Notes under the pieces: model-generated
What the model was told of the DNA's origin: nothing
The model's input: the letters and a program-made list of their open reading frames with translations, nothing else
Database searches by the model: none
Shown: piece after piece, positions 1-7,774 of the stretch
Layout: the number at the start of each line of letters is the position of its first letter
Position numbering within the stretch: position 1 is the first letter of the stretch
Made by a program: the position numbers and the translations under genes
Origin: Nocardioides sp.
GTDB taxonomy: Bacteria; Actinomycetota; Actinomycetes; Propionibacteriales; Nocardioidaceae
Direction of reading: 5' to 3'
DNA length: 53,730 nucleotides
NCBI RefSeq assembly: GCF_030149505.1
Contig: NZ_JASBRN010000033.1
Coordinates: 1 to 53,730 of the forward strand

Positions 1-21
1 GCACGCCATAGGCTGCGTTCA

Positions 22-92
22 CGCACGCCGTTCTCCTGCTCCTGGTGACTGTTCTTCGACAGCTCAGAAACCTAGACAGAGAACGGCGTGCG
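22..92. repeat. 14-bp perfect inverted repeat in a gene-free left end
   Basis: CGCACGCCGTTCTC at 22-35 is the exact reverse complement of 79-92, with 43 bases between the arms. No coding frame in 1-193 looks real. The arms could be a long-loop hairpin, a regulator site or the remnant of a mobile-element end. There is no T-run after either arm, so a simple terminator is unlikely. Confidence 0.5.
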
Positions 93-138
93 CTCATTCA
101 GGCGCGATTACAGCACCCACACATGCAGCAGAAGAGCC

Positions 139-182
139 CGAGTGAGCGTTGAATCGGTACCGAGTGAGCGTTGAATCGGTGC
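139..182. repeat. 22-bp tandem direct repeat beside the hydrolase stop codon
   Basis: CGAGTGAGCGTTGAATCGGT occurs at 139-158 and again at 161-180, so the period is exactly 22 bp. A weaker third start (CGAGTCAGCG) follows at 183 and runs into the end of the hydrolase gene. It lies just downstream of the minus-strand hydrolase. It could be a repeated protein-binding site or a chance tandem duplication. Confidence 0.55.
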
Positions 183-193
183 CGAGTCAGCGC

Positions 194-1417
194 TCACCGC
201 TTGCGGTACTGGTTCCAGTGCCAGTGCAGGTAGCGGTCGATCGCGCGGACGACGTGGGCGCTGCGGATCGAGGGGAAGACGTCGAAGGCGTGCTGGGCGC
301 CGGGGAGCTCGGCGTAGACCACCGAGCGCTTGGAGGTGCGGCGCAGCTCCTCGACGAAGAGCCGGCCCTGCTCCACCGCGACGAGCGTGTCGCGCTGGCC
401 GTGCAGCACGAAGAAGTCCGGGGCGTCCTCGGTGACCTGGAGGATCGGGGAGGCGGCCTCGAACGCCTCGGGGTCCTCCGACCAGCGCCGCTGGAGCACC
501 CGCGGGCCGAGGAACCGGTCGCGCATGAGCTCGGCCGAGCGCAGTCCGGTGGAGCCGGCGAAGTCGTAGACGCCGTAGTGGGGGACCGCGACCTGGACGG
601 AGGTGTCGACGTCCTCAAAGCCGGGCTGCCACTCGCGCCGGTGGGGGGTCAGTGCCGCGAGGGCGCAGAGGTGGCCGCCCGCGGAGCCGCCGGTGATGGC
701 GATGTAGTCGGGGTTCCCGCCGTACGCCGCGATGTGCTCGCGGATCCAGGCGATCGACTTCTTCACGTCGATGACGTGGGCCGGGAACGGGTCGCGGGGG
801 GCGAGGCGGTAGTTGATCGCCACGCACACCCAACCCTTGGCCGCCAGGTGCTGCATCAGCGGGATGCCCTGCTGGTCCTTCTTCCCGATGGTCCACCCGC
901 CCCCGTGCACCTGGAGCAGGACGGGGGCGCCCTCCAGGGGGGTGTCCGCGGGCACGTAGACGTCGAGGAGGCCGCGGCTGCCGGTCTCGTCGTCGTAGGC
1001 GATGTCCTTGTGGACGGTGACGCGCGGCTCGCGCATCCGGAACGGGTACACCAGCTTGCGCCACGGGACGGCGAGGTCGGCCGGGGTGGGTGCGCTGTCG
1101 AGCTGCTCGACGTAGTCGGCGCCGAGGCCCTCGACCAGCGCGTCCTCGGCGGCGGTCCCGACCTGTCGCGCCTGGGCGACGAGGTAGGAGAGCCCCGCTG
1201 CGCTGGCGGCGGCGAGCGTGAGGCCGCGCGGGTCGCGCTTCTTGCTGCGCGCGTTGACGAGGGCGTCGGCGGTCGTGGCCGCCAGGACGTGCGGGGCCAG
1301 CTCGCCGACGAGCCAGCCGGCGAAGAACGCCGGGATGCCGGCGCGGAAGCCGGGGACCGGGCGGATGGCGTTGGCGGTGAGGGCCGCGGTGATCACCTGG
1401 CGGCGCAGGAACGACAT
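194..1417 (-). CDS. alpha/beta hydrolase, hormone-sensitive-lipase-like esterase
   Basis: 407 aa serine esterase or lipase, substrate unknown. An N-terminal section (about residues 25-85) has two hydrophobic stretches that may anchor it to the membrane. The catalytic fold follows: the oxyanion motif HGGGW is at 171-175 and the nucleophile elbow GGSAGG at 243-248 (Ser245), with later Asp (HGQRDT) and His (AQHAF) candidates. The first methionine in the open frame is 38 codons upstream, but the ATG at 1417 is preferred because TACCAT (1430-1425 on the minus strand) sits 7 bases before it, the leaderless-promoter spacing seen at many genes here. It diverges from the acyltransferase at 1545, which suggests a shared lipid role; this is inference. 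Confidence 0.85.
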   Translation of the reverse strand: MSFLRRQVITAALTANAIRPVPGFRAGIPAFFAGWLVGELAPHVLAATTADALVNARSKKRDPRGLTLAAASAAGLSYLVAQARQVGTAAEDALVEGLGADYVEQLDSAPTPADLAVPWRKLVYPFRMREPRVTVHKDIAYDDETGSRGLLDVYVPADTPLEGAPVLLQVHGGGWTIGKKDQQGIPLMQHLAAKGWVCVAINYRLAPRDPFPAHVIDVKKSIAWIREHIAAYGGNPDYIAITGGSAGGHLCALAALTPHRREWQPGFEDVDTSVQVAVPHYGVYDFAGSTGLRSAELMRDRFLGPRVLQRRWSEDPEAFEAASPILQVTEDAPDFFVLHGQRDTLVAVEQGRLFVEELRRTSKRSVVYAELPGAQHAFDVFPSIRSAHVVRAIDRYLHWHWNQYRKR

Positions 1418-1544
1418 GGCGCAGATGGTAGGCGGCGGGCGGCGTCGCACGCGCCACACCCTGGCCGCGTGCCTCCGGGCCGCCTCGCTCGTTGGGGTGA
1501 GGGACCGCCCCGGACGAACCAGCACCAGCACCAGCGGAGATGAC

Positions 1545-2954
1545 GTGGACCGACTCTCAGGGCTCGACGCGAGCTTCCTCTACCTCGAGACCCCCGAGCA
1601 GCTGATGCACGTGTGCGCGCTGTTCGTGCTGGACCCGAGCACGATGCCCGAGCCGTACTCCTTCCGCCGGCTCCAGCAGCAGATCGAGGACGCCGTCAGT
1701 GACGTGCCGACCTTCACCCGCAAGCTGCGCCGCGTGCCGCTCGGCCTCGACCACCCGATCTGGGTGCGGGACGCGCGCTTCGACATCGAGCGGCACGTGC
1801 ACCGCCTCGCCGTGCCGCCGCCCGGCGGCTACGAGGAGCTGACCGCCCTGACCGCGCACCTGGCCGGCCTGCCGCTGGACCGCTCGCGGCCGCTGTGGGA
1901 GATGTGGGTCATCGAGGGGTACGCCGACGAGGACGGCGAGAAGGTCGTGGTCTTCTCCAAGATGCACCACGCGACGGTCGACGGCGTCTCCGGCTCCAAC
2001 CTCGTCAGCGCCCTGTGCAGCCTCTCGCCGACCGACCCGCCGCTGCGCCTGGAGGAGGTCGGCACCCACGGGCGCGAGCCCGGGCGCCGCGAGCTGCTGG
2101 GTCGCGCGGTCCTGACGAACCTCACGCGCCCGGTCGCGGCCGCCCGCCTGGTCCAGCCGACGACCCAGATGATCACCCGGACGGTGGCACGGGCCCGCGC
2201 CGGCACCGCGATGGCCGCGCCGCTCACCGCTCCGCGGACCTCGTTCAACGGCACCATCACCGGGCACCGCAGCATCGGCTTCCTTGACCTGGACCTGGAG
2301 GAGGTGCGTGCGGTCAAGAACGCCACCGGGACGACGGTCAACGACGTGGTGCTGGCCATCGCCGGGGGAGCCCTGCGGGCCTACCTCGCCGAGCACGACG
2401 ACCTCCCGGAGGAGTCGCTGCTGGCGACCGTCCCGGTCTCGGTGCACGCCTCGACGCGGCACTCGACCGGCGCCAACAAGGTCTCGGCGCTCTTCACCAA
2501 GCTCGCCACGCACCTCGACGACCCGCTCGAGCGGCTGGCCGACCTCGCGGAGCGCAACCGGCACGCCAAGGAGCACCAGCAGGCGATCAGCGCCGACGCC
2601 CTCCAGGACTGGGCGGAGTTCGCGGCCCCGCGGACCTTCGGGCTCGCCGTCCGGGCCTACGCCGGCCTCGGGCTGGCCGACCGACTCCCGGTCGCGCACA
2701 ACCTGGTGATCTCCAACGTCCCCGGGCCGCCGATCCCGCTGTACCTGGCCGGCGCCCGGATCCAGGCGCTCTACCCGCTCGGCCCGGTCTTCCACGGCGC
2801 CGGGCTGAACGTCACGGTGCTGTCCAACGCAGGTCGCCTGCACGTGGGCGTCATCGCCTGCCGCGAGTCGGTGCCGGACCCGGACGTCCTGGTGGGCCAC
2901 TTCCCGAACGAGCTCGCGCGGCTGCGGGCCGCCGTGGAGGCCCAGCCCGTCTGA
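1545..2954 (+). CDS. wax ester synthase / diacylglycerol acyltransferase (WS/DGAT)
   Basis: 469 aa, a normal length for the bacterial WS/DGAT family, which transfers acyl groups from acyl-CoA to fatty alcohols or diacylglycerol to make storage lipid. The N-terminus (RLSGLDASFLYLET) is typical, and the catalytic HHxxxDG motif appears as HHATVDG at residues 141-147. The C-terminal part carries the expected NVPGPP segment. The GTG at 1545 is chosen because homology begins there and GGAGA (1536-1540) lies just upstream; the open frame itself runs about 109 codons further 5'. Storage-lipid synthesis beside steroid catabolism fits disposal of surplus acyl-CoA, but nothing in the sequence proves a link. 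Confidence 0.9.
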   Translation: MDRLSGLDASFLYLETPEQLMHVCALFVLDPSTMPEPYSFRRLQQQIEDAVSDVPTFTRKLRRVPLGLDHPIWVRDARFDIERHVHRLAVPPPGGYEELTALTAHLAGLPLDRSRPLWEMWVIEGYADEDGEKVVVFSKMHHATVDGVSGSNLVSALCSLSPTDPPLRLEEVGTHGREPGRRELLGRAVLTNLTRPVAAARLVQPTTQMITRTVARARAGTAMAAPLTAPRTSFNGTITGHRSIGFLDLDLEEVRAVKNATGTTVNDVVLAIAGGALRAYLAEHDDLPEESLLATVPVSVHASTRHSTGANKVSALFTKLATHLDDPLERLADLAERNRHAKEHQQAISADALQDWAEFAAPRTFGLAVRAYAGLGLADRLPVAHNLVISNVPGPPIPLYLAGARIQALYPLGPVFHGAGLNVTVLSNAGRLHVGVIACRESVPDPDVLVGHFPNELARLRAAVEAQPV

Positions 2955-2981
2955 CCCGCGGCGCGCCCTCCCGCGGCGAGG

Positions 2982-2995
2982 TAGAACACGTTACA
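2982..2995. promoter_or_regulatory. KstR-type operator before the side-chain operon
   Basis: The sequence TAGAACACGTTACA matches the published KstR consensus TNNAACNNGTTNNA at every fixed position. A possible -10 box TACAGT (2992-2997) overlaps its right end, so bound repressor would cover the promoter. It lies 42 bases before the GTG at 3038. Confidence 0.8.
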
Positions 2996-3037
2996 GTTTC
3001 GGGTGACGACCCCGCCCCAGAGCAGCAGGAGGCACCC

Positions 3038-5233
3038 GTGACGAACGGCTACGACCCGCAGGAGCACGCCGAGCAGACCGAGGCGGTCCGCTCGGTGGTC
3101 CGCGAGGCGCTGGACCGCGACGCCGACTGGGCCGCCCTGGCCCAGGCAGGCCTGCTCGGCCTCGGCATCCCCGAGGAGCACGGCGGCGACGGCCTCGGGC
3201 TGCTCGAGGTCGGGGTGCTGCTGCGCGAGGCCGCTTCCCGGGCCCGTCACCTGCCGCTCTGGGAGACGCTGGTCTGCGGCGGGCTCGTGCTCACCGCCCA
3301 CGGCACCGACGCCCAGCGCAAGGAGCTGCTCCCGGGCATCGCCTCCGGCGAGGTCCTGCTCACGCCGGCCCTGCGGGAGGTCGGTCGAGGCCTGGGCGCG
3401 ACCCCCTCCACGACGTACGCCGAGGGGCGGGTGACCGGCCGCAAGATCGCCGTCACCCACGCAGCTGACGCCACCCGCCTGCTCGTGACCGCCTTGGACG
3501 GCGACCGTCCGGTCGTCGCCCTCGTCGACCCCCACGGTCCGGGCGTGGAGCTGCACGTCTCCCCGTCCTCGGCCCGGATCGACCGCCACACGGTGGTGCT
3601 CGACGGCGCGCCCGCCGACCTGCTCGAGGGCGACGCCGCCCAGGCGCTGCTCGACCACGCCGTCGCGGGCCTGTGCCTGGTGGGCGCGGGCGCCCTGGCC
3701 GGTGCGCGCGACCTGACCGCGGCCTACGTGAAGGGCCGCACCCAGTTCGGCCGCACCCTGGCGGAGTTCCAGGCGGTCGCCATGCAGGTCGCCGATGTCT
3801 ACATCGCCGCGCGCACCACCGACCTGGCCGCCGACAACGCGGCCTGGCGGGTCGCCTCGGGCCTCGACGCCGGCGACGACCTCGCGGTGGCGGCGTACTG
3901 GCTGTGCCAGGAGGGGCCGCGCACGCTGCGCACCTGCCACCACCTGCACGGCGGCATGGGCGTCGACGAGACCTACCCGCTGCACCACTGCTTCTCGCTC
4001 GTCACCGACCTCGTCCACGACCTCGACGTCGCCGCCGCCCAGGTGCCGGTCGAGACCGCCGCGGCCAAGAACCTCGAACTCACCGCCGACCAGCGCGCGC
4101 TCAAGGAGGAGGTGCGTGCGTACTTCACCGGCCTCGCGGCCGAGAACGAGCACCGCGACTCCACCGACGAGGGCGCGCGGGACCGGCACGGCGAGACCTA
4201 CCAGCGCGTCATCCGGCAGATGGGTGCCGACGGCTGGATGGGCGTCGGCTGGCCGACGGAGTACGGCGGTCGCGGGCTCGGCGAGGTCGAGCAGACGATC
4301 TTCGCCAACGAGGCGCAGTGGGCCGACGTGCACCTCCCGGCAGTGACGCTGCAGACCGTAGGCCCGACGCTGATCCGCTACGGCACGCCAGTGCAGAAGG
4401 AGATGTTCCTGGAGCGGATCCTGGCCGGCGATGTGCACTTCGCGATCGGCTACTCCGAGCCCGATGCCGGCACGGACCTGGCCTCGCTGCGCACCACCGC
4501 GCGCCGCGACGGCGACCACTACGTCGTCAACGGCCAGAAGCTGTGGACCACCGGCGGCCACCAGGCCGACTACGTGTGGCTCGCGGTGCGCACCGACCTC
4601 GAGGCGCCCAAGCACAAGGGCATCTCGATCCTCATCGTCGACACCACGGACCCGGGCTACTCCTGGACCCCGATCATCACCGCCGACGGCTCGCACCACG
4701 TCAACGCCACCTACTACAACGACGTGCGCGTGCCCGTCGACATGCTGGTCGGCGAGGAGAACCAGGGCTGGAAGCTCATCACCACCCAGCTCAACCACGA
4801 GCGCGTCATGCTCGGCCCGGCCGGCCGGATCGAGGGCTTGCGCGACAAGGTCGCCGCGTGGCTCGGCGAGCGGGACCTGCTGGACCGTCCCGACGTGGCC
4901 GACGTCCTGGGTCGCGTGACCGCGGCCTTCCGCGTCAACGAGCTGCTCAACTGGGAGGTCGCGCGGGCCGCGGCCACCGGTGAGCTGTCCGTCGCCGACG
5001 CCTCGTCCTCCAAGGTCTTCGCCGCCGACCAGGTCCAGCACCTGCTGGCCGACCTGGTCTCCCTGGTGCACCGTCACGGCGACCCGGGGGAGCCCGCGAC
5101 GCGTCAGCTCCTCACCTATCTCGACGCCCAGGCCAAGCGGAACCTCGTGCTGACCTTCGGTGGTGGCGTGCAGGAGGTGCAGCGCGAGCTGATCGGCATG
5201 TTCGGCCTCGGGATGCCCCGGGTGCCCCGATGA
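3038..5233 (+). CDS. fused two-domain acyl-CoA dehydrogenase of steroid side-chain beta-oxidation
   Basis: 731 aa, about twice a single acyl-CoA dehydrogenase. The N-terminal half (about 1-345) carries the FAD-contacting RTQFGR motif at 234-239 and HGGMGVDE at 304-311. The C-terminal half (about 347-731) carries the YSEPDAGTD motif at 472-480 and ends in GGGVQE near 708. The motif split matches alpha2beta2 dehydrogenases such as ChsE1-ChsE2, in which the two chains share one FAD. The gene sits exactly where Mycobacterium has separate fadE28 and fadE29, before chsH2-chsH1-ltp2, so it is read as a FadE28-FadE29 fusion. A FadE34 (ChsE3) orthologue, also a fused protein of about 710 aa, is the alternative. 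The GTG start has a strong AGGAGG (3027-3032). A KstR-type operator lies upstream. Confidence 0.85.
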   Translation: MTNGYDPQEHAEQTEAVRSVVREALDRDADWAALAQAGLLGLGIPEEHGGDGLGLLEVGVLLREAASRARHLPLWETLVCGGLVLTAHGTDAQRKELLPGIASGEVLLTPALREVGRGLGATPSTTYAEGRVTGRKIAVTHAADATRLLVTALDGDRPVVALVDPHGPGVELHVSPSSARIDRHTVVLDGAPADLLEGDAAQALLDHAVAGLCLVGAGALAGARDLTAAYVKGRTQFGRTLAEFQAVAMQVADVYIAARTTDLAADNAAWRVASGLDAGDDLAVAAYWLCQEGPRTLRTCHHLHGGMGVDETYPLHHCFSLVTDLVHDLDVAAAQVPVETAAAKNLELTADQRALKEEVRAYFTGLAAENEHRDSTDEGARDRHGETYQRVIRQMGADGWMGVGWPTEYGGRGLGEVEQTIFANEAQWADVHLPAVTLQTVGPTLIRYGTPVQKEMFLERILAGDVHFAIGYSEPDAGTDLASLRTTARRDGDHYVVNGQKLWTTGGHQADYVWLAVRTDLEAPKHKGISILIVDTTDPGYSWTPIITADGSHHVNATYYNDVRVPVDMLVGEENQGWKLITTQLNHERVMLGPAGRIEGLRDKVAAWLGERDLLDRPDVADVLGRVTAAFRVNELLNWEVARAAATGELSVADASSSKVFAADQVQHLLADLVSLVHRHGDPGEPATRQLLTYLDAQAKRNLVLTFGGGVQEVQRELIGMFGLGMPRVPR

Positions 5234-5763
5234 GCGCCGGCACCGACGAGCTGTTCGGCGTCGAGGAGGCCGTCCACGCGGAGGTCATGGCCGAGGCCGA
5301 GCGGATCAAGGCGCTGGGCGAGGCCGCGGAGCGCGAGGCCCGCGACCCGGTCAACCAGCCGACGATCAACAACTGGCTCGAGGCGATGGGCTACGACGAC
5401 CCTCGCTGGAAGGCGGGCGAGGCGCCGCCCTCGATGGCGCAGGTGTGGACGATGTACGGCCTGGGCGGCAAGCCGCCGGCCGACGACCCGCTGCACGGGA
5501 TGATGCGTGTGCTCACCGACGCCGGCTTCACCGCCGTGCTGGGCACCAACTGCGAGCAGGAGTACGTCCGCACCCTGCGGGTCGGGGAGCAGGTGCGGGT
5601 CACCACCGCCCTGGAGTCCGTCGTCGGACCCAAGCGCACCGGCATGGGCGTCGGCTACTTCGTGACCTCGCGCAACACCTGGTACGTCGGCGACGAGGTC
5701 GTCGCGACCATGCTGTTCCGGGTGCTCAAGTTCGTGCCGCGCTCGAAGGAGACCACCGCGTGA
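5230..5763 (+). CDS. MaoC-like (hotdog) dehydratase, equivalent to the N-terminal half of ChsH2
   Basis: 177 aa hotdog-fold protein of the FAS1-like dehydratase group. In mycobacteria ChsH2 is one chain with an N-terminal MaoC domain and a C-terminal DUF35 domain; it pairs with ChsH1 to hydrate the C3 side-chain enoyl-CoA. Here the MaoC part ends with its own TGA and the DUF35 part is the next gene. The ATG overlaps the dehydrogenase stop by 4 bases (ATGA), so translation is probably coupled. No clear catalytic Asp-His hotdog motif is seen, as expected for the non-catalytic partner. Function is inferred from position and length; I recognise the fold from sequence pattern only. Confidence 0.75.
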   Translation: MSAGTDELFGVEEAVHAEVMAEAERIKALGEAAEREARDPVNQPTINNWLEAMGYDDPRWKAGEAPPSMAQVWTMYGLGGKPPADDPLHGMMRVLTDAGFTAVLGTNCEQEYVRTLRVGEQVRVTTALESVVGPKRTGMGVGYFVTSRNTWYVGDEVVATMLFRVLKFVPRSKETTA

Positions 5764-6161
5764 GCGGCGTCCTGCGCCCGCAGAAGAACCGCGACACGGC
5801 GTACTTCTGGGAGGGGACCGCGGCCGGCGAGCTGCGCCTGCAGAAGTGCAACGCCTGCGGCGCCCTGCGGCACCCGCCCGGTCCGGCCTGTCCCGAGTGC
5901 GGCGCGCTCGACCGCGGCCACGTGCAGGCCTCCGGGGACGGCGAGATCTTCTCGTGGGTCGTCCACCGCCACCCGCAGGTGCCGGGCCGGCAGACCCCGT
6001 TCGTCATCGCGCTCGTGACCCTCGCCGAGGGTCCGCGGGTGCTGGGCGAGCTGCTCGGGGTCGACCCGGACACCACGGACGACCTGATCGGCGCCCGCGT
6101 GCGCATCGACTTCCAGCGCGTCGACGACGAGCTGACCCTGCCCGTGTGGAGGCTGGCGTGA
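5760..6161 (+). CDS. DUF35 zinc-ribbon/OB-fold protein, equivalent to the C-terminal half of ChsH2
   Basis: 133 aa. A rubredoxin-like zinc ribbon near residues 30-50 shows two CxxC pairs (CNAC and CPEC), followed by an OB-fold-like stretch, which is the DUF35 arrangement. In the ChsH1-ChsH2-Ltp2 system the DUF35 domain binds and activates the Ltp2 aldolase. The GTG at 5760 overlaps the stop of the MaoC gene by 4 bases (GTGA), so the two halves of the usual ChsH2 are separate but translationally coupled. A sequencing frameshift is an unlikely cause, because both gene ends are clean and the same 4-base overlap recurs at neighbouring junctions. Confidence 0.82.
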   Translation: MSGVLRPQKNRDTAYFWEGTAAGELRLQKCNACGALRHPPGPACPECGALDRGHVQASGDGEIFSWVVHRHPQVPGRQTPFVIALVTLAEGPRVLGELLGVDPDTTDDLIGARVRIDFQRVDDELTLPVWRLA

Positions 6162-6562
6162 CCACGACCCTTCTCGAGCCCGGCACGACCCTCCCGGAGT
6201 GGAGCGTGCCGCTCACCCCGACGATCATCGTGTCGACGGCGATCGCGACCCGCGACTTCCAGGACGTCCACCACGACCGCGACATCGCGCAGGCGGCCGG
6301 GTCGAAGGACGTGTTCATGAACATCCTGACCTCGACCGCGTTCGTCGAGCGGTACGTCAACGACTGGGTCCGCTCGTCCACCGGCGAGGGCGCCGTGGTC
6401 AAGGGCATCGCGATCCGGCTCGGCGCGCCGGCGTACCCCTACGACACGCTCACCTTCACCGGCTCGGTCGAGTCGGTCGAGGACGGCGTCGCGGTGCTCA
6501 AGGTGACCGGGTCGGTGTCGCTGGGCGACCACGTGATCGGCACCGTGAAGGTCGCCGTCTGA
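6158..6562 (+). CDS. chsH1: MaoC-like enoyl-CoA hydratase, ChsH1-like
   Basis: 134 aa single hotdog domain. The segment RDFQDVHHDRD (about residues 29-39) supplies the Asp and His expected in the active site of R-specific enoyl-CoA hydratases. By position and size it corresponds to ChsH1, the catalytic partner of ChsH2, which hydrates 3-oxo-4,17-pregnadiene-20-carboxyl-CoA. The GTG start overlaps the previous stop by 4 bases. The product should pass directly to the aldolase encoded next. Assignment rests on gene order as much as on the short sequence. Confidence 0.82.
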   Translation: MTTTLLEPGTTLPEWSVPLTPTIIVSTAIATRDFQDVHHDRDIAQAAGSKDVFMNILTSTAFVERYVNDWVRSSTGEGAVVKGIAIRLGAPAYPYDTLTFTGSVESVEDGVAVLKVTGSVSLGDHVIGTVKVAV

Positions 6563-7740
6563 TGTCCCTGTCCGGCAAGGCGGCCATCGTCGGCATCGGC
6601 GCCACCGAGTTCTCCAAGGAGTCCGGCCGCTCTGAGCTCCAGCTCGCGGTCGAGGCGGTCGGGCACGCGCTGCGCGACTGCGGCATCGCGCCGTCCGAGG
6701 TGGACGGCCTGACGACGTTCACGATGGACAACAACTCCGAGATCGCGGTCGCCCGCGAGCTCGGCATGGGCGACCTGCGCTTCTTCAGCCGCATCAACTA
6801 CGGCGGCGGCGCCGCCTGCGGCACCATCCAGCAGGCGGCCATGGCCGTCGCCACGGGCGTCGCCGACGTCGTCGTGGCCTACCGCGCGTTCAACGAGCGC
6901 TCCGGCATGCGCTTCGGCCAGGTCTCGTCGTGGGCCAACGCCCAGGTCAACACCAACGGCCTCGACAACGCCTGGTCCTACCCGATGGGGCTCTCCACGC
7001 CCGCGGGCACGGTCGCGATGCAGGCGCGTCGCTACATGCACGAGTACGGCGCCACCTCGGAGGACTTCGGCCGGGTCGCCGTCGCCGACCGCCGGCACGC
7101 CGCCACCAACCCGCAGGCGTTCTTCCACTGCAAGCCGATCACGCTCGAGGACCACCAGGCCTCGCGGATGATCGTCGACCCGCTGCACCTGCTCGACTGC
7201 TGCCAGGAGACCGACGGCGGGCAGGCCTTCGTCATCGTCTCGGCCGAGCGTGCCAAGGACCTGCCGCAGGTGCCGACGTACATCACCGCCGCGGCCCAGG
7301 GCTCGGGCACCGACCAGTTCGTCATGACCTCCTACTACCGCGACGACATCGGCATCCCCGAGATCGGCGTCGTGGGCCGGGAGCTGTGGCGGCAGAGCGG
7401 GCTGCGTCCCGACGACATGCCGATGGCGGTCCTCTACGACCACTTCACGCCCTACGTGCTCACGCAACTGGAGGAACTCGGCTTCTGCGGGCGCGGGGAG
7501 GCGAAGGACTTCGTCAAGGACGGCGCGATCGAGGTCGGCGGCCGGCTGCCGCTCAACACCCACGGCGGCCAGCTCGGCGAGGCCTACCTCCACGGCATGA
7601 ACGGCATCGCCGAGGCGGTGCGCCAGGTGCGCGGCACGTCGGTCAACCCGGTGTCGCTGGACGAGAAGCCGCACGTGCTCGTCACTGCCGGCACCGGCGT
7701 CCCGACGTCCGGGCTGATCCTGTCGCGTCACGGCGGTTGA
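6562..7740 (+). CDS. ltp2: thiolase-fold steroid aldolase, Ltp2-like
   Basis: 392 aa thiolase-superfamily protein of the sterol-carrier-protein-x group. Ltp2 performs a retro-aldol cleavage of 17-hydroxy-3-oxo-4-pregnene-20-carboxyl-CoA, giving androstenedione and propionyl-CoA, and depends on the DUF35 domain of ChsH2. The conserved C-terminal NTHGGQLGEAYLHG segment is present, with a Tyr proposed to be catalytic in this family. The ATG overlaps the ChsH1 stop by one base (TGATG), closing a five-gene run with no gaps. The order dehydrogenase, ChsH2 parts, ChsH1, Ltp2 equals the mycobacterial igr operon apart from the fusion and fission. A generic acetyl-CoA acetyltransferase role is unlikely in this context. 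Confidence 0.88.
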   Translation: MSLSGKAAIVGIGATEFSKESGRSELQLAVEAVGHALRDCGIAPSEVDGLTTFTMDNNSEIAVARELGMGDLRFFSRINYGGGAACGTIQQAAMAVATGVADVVVAYRAFNERSGMRFGQVSSWANAQVNTNGLDNAWSYPMGLSTPAGTVAMQARRYMHEYGATSEDFGRVAVADRRHAATNPQAFFHCKPITLEDHQASRMIVDPLHLLDCCQETDGGQAFVIVSAERAKDLPQVPTYITAAAQGSGTDQFVMTSYYRDDIGIPEIGVVGRELWRQSGLRPDDMPMAVLYDHFTPYVLTQLEELGFCGRGEAKDFVKDGAIEVGGRLPLNTHGGQLGEAYLHGMNGIAEAVRQVRGTSVNPVSLDEKPHVLVTAGTGVPTSGLILSRHGG

Positions 7741-7774
7741 GGAGGTTGCTCTGCAACCGTCTCGAAACCCCGTG

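Noticed and set aside
22..92. Insertion sequence end
   Set aside because: No transposase frame or target duplication is visible in the window.
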